Positions 26,631 to 38,285 of a DNA stretch of 64,000 bases are shown piece after piece (within the stretch, counting starts at the first letter, position 1; each line of letters opens with the position of its first letter). Location: NCBI GenBank assembly GCA_022605955.1, contig JAKCOZ010000003.1, positions 50,530,179-50,594,178 of the forward strand, written 5' to 3'. Source of the DNA: Rallus limicola (lineage: Eukaryota > Chordata > Aves > Gruiformes > Rallidae). The notes beneath the pieces are model-generated. The model saw only the letters and a program-made list of their open reading frames with translations, made no database searches and was not told where the DNA came from. Position numbers and translations under genes: made by a program.

Positions 26631-27115
26631 TGTGGTGGGTTGACTCTGATTAGGTCTACTCCACCAAGTGTCTATATCCCCTCCCCTCCTCAGCTGGACA
26701 GGGGAGAAAAAATATAATGAAAGGCTCATGGGCTGAGATAAGAGCAGGGAGAGATCATTCAGCAATTACTACAATGGGAAAAATGCACTCAGCTTAGAAA
26801 ACTATCTACTTTTTTACAAATCAAATTAGTGAAGTGTAATGAGAAATAAATCCAAATTTTATATCAGCTTCCTCTGCCCAGGGAGGTGGTGGAGTCTCCT
26901 TCTCTGGAGATATTCAAGTCTCGTCTGGACGCCTATCTATGTAGTATGAGATAGGGAGCCTGCTTTGGCAGGGGGGTTGGACCCGATGATCTCTTGAGGT
27001 CCCTTCCAACCCCTAAGATTCTGTGATTCTGTGATTCCTCCCAGCCCTTCCTTCTTCCTGGGCTCAACTTCACTACAATTTCCAAAACTAAACCTTGTTA
27101 CACAAATCCAAAACA
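26631..27115 (-). mobile_element. Solo LTR remnant, internally deleted and split by a CR1
   Basis: Same family as the LTRs at 15519 and 42121. The plus strand starts tgtggtgggttgactctg and continues through cccctcctcagctggacagg, tgagataagagcagggagag and cattcagcaattac. A CR1 interrupts it at 26875-27034, then it resumes with cccttccttcttcctgggct. Directly after caacttcactacaatttcc the sequence jumps to ccaaaactaaaccttgttac and ends aaaaca at 27115, the opposite end of the LTR consensus. About 700 bp or more of LTR middle is therefore missing, leaving roughly 320 LTR bases. Flanks are aggag (26626-26630) and tggag (27116-27120), a 5-bp target duplication with one mismatch, so both original ends are kept and the loss is internal. 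Confidence 0.85.
26875..27034 (+). mobile_element. CR1 LINE 3' fragment nested in the LTR
   Basis: Begins tgcccagggaggtggtggag and ends in two attctgtg units, with ttggacccgatgatctcttg and ggtcccttccaacccctaag between. ttcctc occurs immediately before (26869-26874) and immediately after (27035-27040), and removing the CR1 plus one copy restores continuous LTR sequence (agcttcctcccagccctt). This is therefore a true insertion with a likely 6-bp target duplication, and it happened after the LTR was in place. Confidence 0.95.
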
Positions 27116-27939
27116 TGGAGATAAAATTTCTGTTATGAACTGAGGAATTTTTTTTCAGATAGAAAAACTAGCCCTGACTCGGTGTGTCTCCAGGAAGATG
27201 GAAAAAAAAGAAGTTTACAGTTCTAGTTTGTTTTCTTGGCTTAAGCCAAATTAGTCTCTCTGCAGCATCTCATTTTGTGTCTCAGTCTTTGACCATGTTT
27301 GACACTACTCTAAATATATATTTATGCAAATAACTTACCATCCATATCGAAAATACTATTATTTTAATGACAATTAACAGGACTGTGGCAGAAATAACGT
27401 AGAAAGCTGCTATCTAAAGTGATTTTAATGTCTCAGGCCAAAGTTTGCATTTACTTGTGTGCTGCCACAGTGTGAGTAGATCATGATGTAGTTTAATTTT
27501 GTCAGAAATCATGTTTTATTGAGCATATTCCCAGGTGAAGGTAACTGAAGAAGTAGCAGCAAGTAGGCAGTATTTAATATCTGAGGAAACAGGAAGCTGG
27601 CAATATGACCTGCTTATTTCTCTATCTGTTGTTCTGGGCACAGAGAGGAGAGCTGACTAGCACCAGGGTCCCAGTATCTTAGCAGGTTTCTAAGCCTTCC
27701 ACATCACAAAAATCCATTATGCATAATGATTCCTATCCAGTCCCTGAAAAAACTCAAAAACTGAGGAAGCAATGGTATCGATAAAATATTTAAATTTTAT
27801 GGAACCTCCATGTAAGTGAATCTTACCACCATAATCTATGCTTCTGCTCATTTCAAAGGATATGTCCTGTTTCTTTAACCTGAAACTGTGATGCCTGAAT
27901 GTGATATGAATTCACAGATAATATTGATCCTACAGAAGG

Positions 27940-27973
27940 TCTTGCTGTTCACTGAATCTTGCTATTCACTGAA
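27940..27973. repeat. 17-bp tandem duplication
   Basis: tcttgctgttcactgaa at 27940-27956 is followed directly by tcttgctattcactgaa at 27957-27973, with one mismatch. Confidence 0.9.
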
Positions 27974-28385
27974 AGATTTATCTTAGTCACAGTGCTGAAG
28001 GTCACAAATCTTAATGTCAGAGCCTTATAGATTGGAAATCTTGCTATAAATGAATCTATTGTTTCTTTCTAGTTCTCTTTTGGCTAGACATGTTCCCTTT
28101 GGGTGTCACTGAGACTCAACATCATTCAATTCATAGTGAGCTTTAGACACACCATTTGGAAGGGGTTTCTGCTTTACACTGACATTACCTTTGGAGTTCA
28201 ACCAGATATTTTTCCAGATATTCATAAATCTCTGAAAATACCTTAATAATGCATGCTTTCTGGTTTTAGCTGCAGAACCATGACATACATTGGTCTTGAA
28301 TATCTTCACTCCTCCTCCATGGGTAGAATAAACAAAGAGCTATAAACAGACATGTCCGAAGCCTATACTCTCACATCCTCTGTAT

Positions 28386-28427
28386 TTGTCTTTGTGTGTA
28401 TGTCTTTGTCTTTGTGTGTGTATGTAT
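28386..28427. repeat. TGTCTT / TGTG-rich simple repeat
   Basis: Two imperfect copies of a tttgtctttgtgtgtatg-like unit in tandem. Confidence 0.85.
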
Positions 28428-28918
28428 CACTGAGTAGTAGATAAAGATTAATATAAATAATATAAATTGATAGACATTAATGTAAGTGCTTTCAGGGTGT
28501 GACAAGGTACCTTGACTTATGAAATCGTTTTAATACACTTGTTCCATGATCAAACTTGGCACACTGTTGGTATTTTTTTTGGTAGTAACTCTTTCATTAT
28601 ATAAGTCAAAATCAACAGAAGCTTTGCTATAAAAATATTAATGAAAAATCAGTTTTCTGAATGAGTTTTGGATTTTTCATTGGAGTCATCAATGTTCAAT
28701 GTATTTTTGCTCACTTATTACTGTGGCTGCAGGAGCAATCAACAGTAAAACCTTCTTACTTGAGACTTTCAACCTTTTAATTTGGCAAAATGAAACTTTT
28801 ATTATGGTGGTGAGTTTGGTCACCAAAATGCATTTGTGACAGAAAAGAGGGCTTATACAACAGGTATGTTTATAAGTCTGTGTATGTTTTTTAACATATT
28901 CACTTTAACTCCATTTAA

Positions 28919-29306
28919 AATCACAGTATCACAGACTGGTTTGAGTTGGAAGGGATCCCAAAGCCCATCTGGTTCCAAACCTCTGCCATGGGTCACTGTC
29001 CAGTTTGCCCAAAGCCCCATCCAGCCTGGCCTTGAACACTGCCAGGGAGGGCAGCCTGTGCCAGGCCCTCACCACCCTCATAGGGAAGAATTTCTTCTTA
29101 ATGTCTAATCTAAATCTGCAGTCCTTGACTTTAAAGCTATTACTCCTTGTCCTATCACTACACTACCTGATATAGATATACTTCTTCACCAGCTTTCCTT
29201 TTGGCCCCTTCAGGTACTGGAAGGCTGCAATAAGGTCTCCCTGGAGCCTTCTATTCTCCAGACCAAACAAGTCCAGCTCTCTCAGCCTGTCTTCATAGGG
29301 AAGGTG
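28919..29306 (-). mobile_element. CR1 LINE, 3' part including decayed ORF2 end
   Basis: Reverse-complement CR1: the 3' tail is at the left (tcacagtatcacagactggt), followed by gagttggaagggatc, ccatccagcctggccttgaa, ccaccctcatagggaagaat and ctctcagcctgtcttcatag. On the minus strand the segment near 29165-29310 translates to LPYEDRLRELDLFGLENRRL and GDLIAAFQYLKG, the conserved carboxyl end of the CR1 reverse-transcriptase protein (ORF2), with stops and changes elsewhere. The copy is cut at 29306 by an LTR and resumes at 30242. Confidence 0.95.
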
Positions 29307-30241
29307 GGTCATGTTAAGGATAAGTCTCAGATATGTGGTTGAGGGATGCACTCCCTTGTGTCATGAGGTTCAGAAAGGAACCCCTTGCTTTCTGTACTCC
29401 ATCTCAGAGAGGAGCCTGGGTGCAGCTAGATCCAGTTGACCAAGACTTTTTGTCTAAAGTATTTTACACATAACCACATACAAGAGTCAGCATTTGTCTG
29501 TCAGAGCCCTCAAAGGACTTTTACTGAGACAGTTTCACAAAGTCAAAACTAATAGAAAGTTTATTAAAACAACAGATATCTCAGACTCTTTATTAAAGAG
29601 TTCGAGATTGCTGTTGATAAATGCGCTTACTGCAGTAGAGCTATTATATTCTTATTGTTATAACTCTAATGCTAGCAAAATACTGTCCCGGGTATTCTCA
29701 CCAAAAAGGTAAAATTGTAATTTCTTGCCAAGAAGGCATCCCTGTCTTGGGTGATGGAGAAGGAGCACAGCCCATTGACTGCCTCTTAGGGGTCTTCAAT
29801 TTCTTCTCCACACACCTTCCCCTGTTCCCCCGGCCTTGTCCCATAACTTCCTCTATACCCTATATACCACAATCTTAGCTGTTACTTCTCAGGGATGATG
29901 GTTAACATTATTTGTGTGGAGAGTCAAGTACTATAGAAATATATGTTTAGCCATGTGCTCCTTTTTTCTTATAATATTTAGGAGTGTTATCTTTAATGTT
30001 AATTTCACAGTTAATGAAGTTAACAAAGTAAAAGGTCTTACTCCAGGAACTGTGACCTTCAAAAATCTGCATAGACATCTGTTTATTCAGCAGCATCTAG
30101 CCAAAACAGGGCTGTCCTCCTACTACAAGGCTTCCTCCTTTGCCTGCTTCTCATACAAACCTTGTGGATCTCCATTCACAATGTTTGTATAAGAGATAAG
30201 TGGACATCTGTGTGTTTAAACTCTTAGGTGCAGTTCCCACA
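29307..30241 (-). mobile_element. Solo LTR inserted into the CR1
   Basis: A 935-bp block separates two CR1 pieces that join seamlessly (cttcatagggaaggtg / cttcagccctctga). AGGTG stands at both edges (29302-29306 and 30242-30246), a 5-bp target duplication; AAGGTG would give 6 bp and a one-base-shorter insert. Read on the minus strand it starts TGTGGGAACTGCACC and ends TAACATGACC, so the last base of the expected terminal CA is changed. The minus strand has AATAAA near 29558 and TATATAGGG near 29860, supporting minus orientation. Short open frames (60-90 codons) show no retroviral protein. I recognise it as an LTR from its footprint and signals, not from a remembered family. Confidence 0.8.
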
Positions 30242-30520
30242 AGGTGCTTCAGCCCTCTGATCTTTGTGTTCCTCCTCTGGACTCGCTCCAACTGTGCCAT
30301 GTCTTTTCTGTACTGAGGACCCCAGAGCTGGACATAGTATTCCAGGTGGGGAACTCATGAGAGCAGAGGGTCAGAATCAACTCTCTTGACCTAATGGACG
30401 TGCTTTTTTTGATGCAGCCCAGGATACGGTTGACCACCTGGACTGCTAGGGCACATCGCTGGGTTCTGTTCAGTTTTTCGTCCACAGCAGCAGCTAAAGT
30501 GTGTAAGTTGTCTTCTGCAC
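30242..30520 (-). mobile_element. CR1 LINE, upstream part with ORF2 remnant
   Basis: Continuation of the element at 28919 beyond the LTR. The minus strand translates in part to MDEKLNRTQRCALAVQVVNR and ILGCIKKS, which matches the region before the end of CR1 ORF2 (a conserved DEKLN-TQ-CA and NRILGCIK pattern). Further on it is shifted out of frame. Plus-strand landmarks are cctcctctggactcgctcca, ggaccccagagctggacata and gatgcagcccaggatacggt. The 5' boundary is fuzzy, near 30520. The two parts together retain about 670 bp of a 5'-truncated element. Confidence 0.92.
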
Positions 30521-32082
30521 CTGCACTTTTAAAATCTACTGAGCCTGTAGTGATAAAACAAAAGATTTCAGTGTTTACATCTACTGTGAAGCTTTAACAT
30601 ACTTCAGAAATGATCTCCACAGGGTGTGCGTCCCTTTACATATAAACCTTGATTTTTTGCTAAGTGGAAATTGGAATTTAGTCTGAGCAGGAATTGCTCT
30701 GTATTTCTCGGTTGTCTATTTCAAGTTATCTTTTTCTTTTGACCACCCACGAGGCCTCTCTGGTGGTTTCTTTCTGGCAGCTCCCTGCTGCTCCAAGGCA
30801 CTCCAGGCTGTTATGTAGCAGACATATACTGGCAGAGTGTGGGTGTAGAGCAGCAAGTGTGCTAATCAGCTGTGTGGCCCTCGTTATGTCAGAAGTGCCC
30901 TCTGTCCTTGAACACATCCCCTGAAGTATCCTAATCCAAAAAGAATAGAGAATACTTGGTATGAGGGCAAGAAAGAAGGGAACATCTGGAAATACCATAA
31001 TGAGCAATGTACTAAAATAGACTTATACCGAAAAAACATGTCTAAGTAGACTCTCTTGAGATATGCAGTCTCTCTTCTTCCAGGGTTTTCCCTCGCACCA
31101 GACAGCTAAAATGTTCAAAAAGCAAATGTGGCTTATATTAACATATTGTGTTTTTTTAAGTGTGAAAGAAGACTTGTTATCATATAATCAGCCAATTCTC
31201 ATACCAGAGATGTAATGAAGTTGGTGTGATCTACATCATATTGAGAATGTGTGATTAAAAGTCTATTCTTATAAAAATTTGTACCAGAGAATAGAAGCAT
31301 GTACGTGCATGCTCTATGTCTGGGACAAAGTGTCAGAAATGCAATGGTTGTGTTTCATGACTGAAGTGTCTATCTTACATTTAGTCCTCTTTAAAGACAT
31401 ACCTTTTCAATTCACCACAACTGTATACCTTATTTTCTGCCTATTTTCCTGATGGATAGGAGATAAAAATAGTGGTTACAGAAGTTTCAGAGTAATTTTT
31501 AATCAGAGCAGGGATGGATTGGTAAGAGGTGGTGCAATATTCTGCTCTATAAAAACGTATCAGTTACTTTAATACAATCTCACTCAATAGCCACAGAAAA
31601 TCCTCGTACTCTAAAACCTACTTGCAAGCCACGTTGAAATGATTTGATAGTTTTACGCATCTGCTTTGCAGGTCTCTGTGCTGAAAACATCAGTCTTGCA
31701 GCCTAACTTTGTTAATGCTTTACTGAAAGACAAAGGAGTGAATATGGAAGTGTCAATCTGTGGTCCCACATGTACAAAAATACACGTTTTCTTTTCACTA
31801 GTTCTGGATATCTGTCATCACTATGGTGAATCGGAATCTTTAATGGCATGTTTTGCATGGACTCTGAATGTAACCCTGGAGAGGAGGAATGTCTCTAAGG
31901 TATAGTTTTTATTCAGAGAACAAGATAGCTGAACTTGTAGTGTGCTTTTTGGCAAAAGAGCTTCCAGATAGACCTCAAAAAAACACAAGGGCAGATAAAT
32001 GGACAACACCACAGAACAGTCTGAGAAACCACGGGATTCCATTTTTTTTTCCAAAGAGGTCTGGTGTTTACCTGCCTGAACA

Positions 32083-32565
32083 ATGAAGGCCTGCTTTCCT
32101 CCAGAAGAATTAAATGCTACTGGAGTTGCTAGCAGCTCCTCACACCCTCTGCTTGAAACTATGGAGTCATTCCCTCACCAAAAAATCTCTATAAGTATCT
32201 TAGGTTTATCTGCAGTCAAATTTAGCAGCATGTGTCATCAATGGGGACAGTGTGGGGAATGTTTCAGAAAGCTGCTAACAGCTGAACTGCGGCTGTTCCC
32301 CAAACGTCACACCACAGATAAATTGGAGCAGCCAAGCACACACATCACAAAAAAAATTTCCTCTTTTTCAAAAGATACAGTGTTAGGATTCTGTGACTGT
32401 ATAATGCAGGTTGCCAGGAGAAAAGCTTCAGTGCTAGAAAATGCAACTGATTGGTACACCAGAGTTTCAAAGGCTGTGTGCAAAATGGCAGATTGTCCTG
32501 GCCTAGGCACTTCATTGCTAAAATATATAACGCCATTTCAGTGCATGCAGCACCCTCCAGAATAA
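32083..32565 (+). other. Unrecognised 160-codon open frame
   Basis: Longest plus-strand ATG frame outside repeats and GC-rich LTRs. The translation has no membrane segment, no repeats and no domain I know. Two shorter frames are open on the minus strand over the same bases. No clear promoter, splice sites or polyadenylation signal frame it. Most likely chance; a small lineage-specific exon cannot be ruled out. Confidence 0.15.
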
Positions 32566-33229
32566 TAATTTTGTTGGTTAAAACCAAGAAACTCCTAACA
32601 TACTTCTTGCATGTTTTCTTTTAATAGAAATTGAAAATGGTAGCTCTGACTTCACTGTATTTGCGGTACCACAGAAGCACCAGCATTTTCCTACTGCAGG
32701 AATGATTCTCCATATTTAGGCTTGAATAGATTTTCTGACTGTGAATGCAAGATTCCTGTTAGCCTATCCATCCAGGACACTAAAACCCTGGGGTACTTTG
32801 TACAGTGTGATCTAGATCTAATTTCTTTATCTTTTCTATTTCTGTTTCAGTTCTAAGTGTTTCAAAGCATGAAAACTTAAAAGTTCCTACTGAGAAAGTA
32901 ATGGTGAAATAAAAGGTCAAACCTTTTAATACAGTGGCAGGTAAACAGGGAGTTTTGTCTGCCACTTTTAAATTTGTGGTAGGTGTTATTTTGCTGTTAG
33001 GTACTCTGCTTCATCTCCACTTTCATTCTCCTTTCTGAGACAGTTTCAGACTGGAAGGCATTTAAGGTATTTTAGTTATAACTGCTCCCTCTGGTGCTTA
33101 TACTGCTCTGCTCTCTTCCACTGCATGGTCAGGTTAGTCTCTTGGATTTTGTACTGAAATGGAAGAGAGGCACTCACATGGACGGAGATTGGTCTCGGTG
33201 ATTAAATGTCAGATGATGTGAATCACTGT

Positions 33230-33480
33230 CCAAAGAACAGCACATACAGGGAGTTCAGCCTCCCCAAGGACAGCTGACTCACTTCTGATGCCCCGCTCAT
33301 CAGAGGCCTGGATTGAGAGCCAAGGCTGTTTGAACAGCCTGTGAGTTACGGCTGATGCTTGGACTGTAACAAGGAGTCTCTAACTAAGCGTGCAAACCCA
33401 GCCTGTTCCCGTGCGGCCCTGCTCGGCTGGCAGCCTGCTTGACAGGCTTTTGCTGAGTGAGTTGCAGTGAGCAGTTTGAA
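33230..33480. other. GC-richer patch, possible regulatory element
   Basis: About 250 bases noticeably richer in G+C than the neighbours, with a few CpGs (gtgcggccctgctcggctgg) and AP-1-like sites (agctgactcactt near 33274, gctgagtgag near 33453). No CR1 or LTR similarity is seen and no long frame is present. The density is too low for a CpG island. It could be a conserved enhancer or an unrecognised old repeat. Confidence 0.25.
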
Positions 33481-36400
33481 AAATGAAGGGATGCTGCGTG
33501 GAATGAAGGGTTAAACGCTGGTTGTGTATGAACTGCTAAATGTCTTCAGGTGTAGGAAGTAGAGTGGGAAGTGAGTAAACTAGAACAGTGGAATATGCAA
33601 TGCTTGGGAATTATGGGATGCTACCAGACCATTATCTCAGAACAGCACAATCCTGCCTTTGCTCAGCTAATGTATTTAGCTGCCTCTTCACCGAAAAGTT
33701 TTTAATTTGCAGTTTATATAAAGGAAAAATATTGGCTTTAACTTCTATCTACACTTGTGGAGGCTCAAAGGGCTCATTCAATATGTGCATGATTGTAAAG
33801 CAAGGTTTAAGTACTGTTGCTAAAACCAGTGTAAGAGTAGAGGACCAGTCAGAAGTGTCAAAAATAACCCCTAGCCAGCTCAAGAGCAAGGAAACTATTA
33901 CCACTTACTTCTGATGACAGTATGCAGCAGTGATGGCCTGGTCTTACTGAGTGGTGGATGGAATCACCTGGAAGTGACACGGTGTGGTTCGCTTTTTTGG
34001 TTGGGATCATGTGTTCCTGTCCCTGTTCTTTAGAGACAGGTTAAGGGACACCTCATTAGTGTGAAAGTGCTAAGAATGGTCAATCCAACTTGCAAGTTGG
34101 CCTATGCATAGTTACGTTGTGAACCTTACACTTCCTGTTAGAAGACAGGATAAATTTCAAGATACTGCTCTTGCTTCTTCAGGTAGGCTAGGAGGCAGAT
34201 CTTCACCTGCTATAACTGAGTGTTTCCACTTCTTTCCTGAGACACCCTGAAATTGCCTGTGGCTGGAAGGGAAATAGAAATAAAACCCTTGTGTGTTAAG
34301 GCTGAACATAGTTCATTTCTCTGAATCTGCTGGGCTGTACTTAACATGTAGGGAACTCCTGTGTGCTGGAGTTTGCACTGAGCAGTTATCTGCCCAGGAT
34401 TTAAGTACCTGATTGCATTATGGTCTTCCAGACACTGGGCTGGAAGACAATGTGTTGACTTACGCTGCTGGCCCATGGCACACCTAAATACACCTGTTTT
34501 TCCCCTCAAAATAGAGGTTTTTCTAAGTGGTCTCCCAAGAAGGAGGCTACAGTGTTTCCAGGTAGCATATTCCACTACACTGCCTTCTGTGCTGTTAAAA
34601 TTGCCCTAGTATCAGGTCTTTATCTTTTTTGCTGAAATAAATGGATTTAATTCACTGCTTAAAAACTGACCTTGCAAATTGATAGTCTTGTAAAGAAGAT
34701 ATTGCGTTATTTAAATGACATTTATTTTAAACGTTATTTGAGTTAAATATTGAAGGAAAATGAAGTTACTTGTAAATCATTCATTGTAGTGGTTTCCTTT
34801 GCAAGTTTGAATTATACAAAGCTATAAAGGCTTTTTGTTTATCAAATTTTGATGGATTTTCCTTTTTTTTTCTTTTTAAATCCAGAAATCTGTGCTTGGG
34901 AGTTCAGCCTCTTGTAACTGGAATTTAGGGTCCAGATAAGCCAAGAGAAAATCTGTGGGTACGAAAAGCACACTTGTTATTCCTGCTCTATAGAGGTGTT
35001 GAGTGGAGATAAATGTCCCAGATATTGTTCTGTTATTTAGATGATCATGGTAATGTTGGTGGAACTGGTTGTTGTGGAAACCAATTTCCTTCTTTTCATA
35101 CTCTTTCTAATACCATATTTGTGAACAAATTCACTAATTCAACTGAAAATTAATTTTAATTGATGTATTCTGAATTCATTTAGGAGCCACAGTTATGCAC
35201 CCAAAATGGTATTTTACCTGCAGTGGTCATCAAGAACTGTGCAAAGTCCTAAATTTTTAATTTTTTTTCATCTTAATTGAGCTAAATGGATTTACGATTT
35301 GATGGTGCCAGAGATTCAGGATGTGAATTACTACCAAAAATGGTTGAAACTTATTTATTAATTAATTTGATGGGATTATGAACCAAAATTCTTGAGGTTT
35401 TGATCTGCAAGTTTGTAAGATCAGCTGTTGAAAAAAGAATGAGCATGACAGATTTTGGAAAAAAATTGTCTCAGTTTTCCACTTACAGATCCCTACATAA
35501 TTTTTGCCTTTGACTTTTTCTGTCTTTCTTTTTTTTATGAGTTAAATGTACATTTTCTCAAAGTAGGCTCATGTCCTAATGTGTTACATGACAATGTATT
35601 GTATCTTCCTTCCTTTGCACCTTCACGCTATTTTAAGCATAAGTGGGTTGGTACTTCTGCCTTTGAGACTTATACACCACACAAAATTAATTAAAAAAAA
35701 TAAATCATGTGAATAGGTTGCTGGTATTTTCAGTATTTTTTGCTTCCACACATGGAAGCATAATTTTTGGTGCGTGCTTTTTCACTTTTGTTTCCAATGA
35801 TGCCCTATCTTAAACATGTACATATCCACCATTGTTCATACTAGTAACTAATACTTTGTAGAAGCACGCTGCAGCAGGGACACCATTGCTCTGGTTACTC
35901 TGCATTTCATTATATTTTAGATAGGAAAGTGACTCACTGGCAGCAAATGTTGCTTTTGCTAGACTGTGTTAACCAGAATATTTAAAACTGTGTTTCACTT
36001 TTAGTCTATCAGCAGATGAAATGTCAGATCATGAAATTAGTGCTATCATATCTGCAGCATATCACATTAACTTAAAAAAACCAAAAAACCCTTAACTGAT
36101 GTATCTAAGAAAACAAAGTAAAAGCAAAGCCAATACCTATTTTCTAGATTCCTGTCCACTTTTTTTTATTTTTTACTAAATGTGTTCTTCTTTGTGTTTA
36201 TTGTATGCAATGCAATTGGATCTTTCTTCAAGTACACCTGGCAGAGAAAGAAAAATAACCTCAAAGAGGATAACTGGTTCCATTTCCCCAAGTGTGGTTT
36301 CCAAACTTGCTGTATAAGTACTACTTTGAAAATACCGGCCTTTTTTTTTTTTTTAAACATTGTAGTTCAAGTAAACCCTCCTGTATGTTCTGTATTTTAG

Positions 36401-37409
36401 TAAGGTACAAACCTGCATTTAATACAAAATGTTCCCCTTAGCTGTATTCTTGGTCCATTTGTCCAATGGAGAAAGTGGTATAGCATTTTTTAGCACTACT
36501 GTCATTGCCAGACCTGTTCTTATGTTTGATGCATAGAAAAGCTCAAACAATAAATAGCTCAATAAATGATACATGATAGCCTAGGAATACAGAGTTATAC
36601 CAAAATAGTCTGAATCTCAGCTGGACATCTGGTTCAAAATTCTGAAAATACCCTATGTCCATCTTTTGGAAGTAACTAATATCCCAGGAGACAAGGTTCT
36701 TTATCAATAGAGCCCCACAGACATCTACAGACTGAGCCAGGCAATTCCTGAAACTTCAAAAAGTGCTTATTCCTGCAAAACCTATTGAAATCAATGGAAG
36801 ACAGATGCCTTGAAGTTTTCAAAGCTCTCAATAGGTAATTTTTGCAACTAGCAAGTTTTTGAGTATCTTTGATGTTAAAGTTTTGGACTTTTTTACCTTG
36901 GTGTGTGTGAACTAGAAGAACCAAGGACCAATGAATTCTTTATGTAATGACAGATAAATTGGAAACTTAATGTAACATTTTTTAAAGAGAAACTTATTTA
37001 ATAGATGTAATAAAATGAGATAGCTTTAAGATTGTGGTATTGATGGACACTTAACAAAGCCATCAGAGAAATATTTATGTCTTTGTTTTTTGCCACTGTT
37101 TATTACACAGGCTTTTAAAAGCACTTCCTAAAATGTCACTGTTTTTTAAGGTCACTGGAGTTACTTCCAAGTGTGGTGTCATGATTCACAGCATCTTGAG
37201 TAATGGTGTGTGAAAAAAGACTTTGTTTATATGAATGGAGGTAGGTGATAAGACACAGTTCTTATTTCTGGACCAGTGAGTACCTGGAATGTGGTTGGCT
37301 TATTGAATTGTTGAAAGAAATGGCCTCTCATCTTTATTTTTACTAGAAAACCAGCTGCACACCGACCAAAAGGAATAGTGTTTGATCTTTATTTTATGGG
37401 GCAGAGAAC

Positions 37410-37423
37410 GTGTGTGTGTGTGT
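37410..37423. repeat. Short GT microsatellite
   Basis: Seven GT units. Confidence 0.9.
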
Positions 37424-38285
37424 ATTTTGCAGAAGTTTTTCTTTTTTTCTTTTAACAGATCAAACATATGTGTATGAAAATAGAGCAAAATTTTAAGGCA
37501 TTTGCTTCTACTGAAACCTGTCAAAAGCTCTGGCTAGCAATACTCAAAGTTCTTAGGGACCAGTGTTACCGGGCAAGGTTAGTTTCACTGTTTTTATATA
37601 TATAATGCAAGCTTCCTCTGTGTAAGCATAGCCAATCGGGTAGTCAAAACCACCACGCCTTATTATAAATATGTCTGATGCTGAAGCCCATGTTAGACAT
37701 CCAATTTCCCTACACATCTGGAAAAAGGTAAGATGCTAACTTCACAGCTGGTTTCTTGATGCTGGCAGTACTAATAAAGCCAACTGAGGACTCATCTGCC
37801 CCATCCCCACCTTACCCAGCTTTTTCCCATGGCACAATTTCCTGTCCTGTCAGCTGCATCACAAGACCAGAGTGCAAACTAAAGCACTACAATGATCTGG
37901 GTTAGAGCAATGGTCTACAAAAGCATATGGGGGAGAGAGAAGCATCTTTAATCATTTTGGTGATCTGGCTTGAAAGGTCATGATGGCTGTGTTGTGTTAC
38001 TGTGATAAGACAGACCCATGACACACGTGCTAGGGATAGGAGAGCTTTAAAACTCCTTTGCTGTGAGAGTCAATATCTGGTGTCTGCACTTTCAGATGCT
38101 CTGTAATTCTCACTGGAAGAGCCAGTGGTTATCTTGTTACCTTACATAGGTCAGTTAGATACATGAAATAAAAAACATGAAATAAAAAAACTCAAAGGAA
38201 ATGGTGAATTTATAATGCAAAACTTAGTGTCCATCAATTCCTAGCCTTTGTGAGGAATGTAACAGAACACCTTAAAATGGAAAAG

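Larger units (their letters stand above)
27116..28918. other. Unique non-coding DNA
   Basis: No recognised gene. It contains a 17-bp tandem duplication at 27940 and a TGTCTT/TGTG-rich run at 28386. Confidence 0.55.
30521..38285. other. Unique non-coding DNA
   Basis: Long stretch without recognised genes or transposons. It includes an isolated 160-codon open frame at 32083-32565, a GC-richer patch at about 33230-33480, poly-T runs at 34863 and 36341, and a GT run at 37410-37423. Confidence 0.5.

Noticed and set aside
29163..30485. Minus-strand frames of 62 and 78 codons
   Set aside because: Both are CR1 ORF2 remnants split by the LTR.
32823..32911. Acceptor-like tttctgtttcag followed by about 20 open codons
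   Set aside because: No recognisable peptide, no donor site supporting an internal exon, and no neighbouring exon found.
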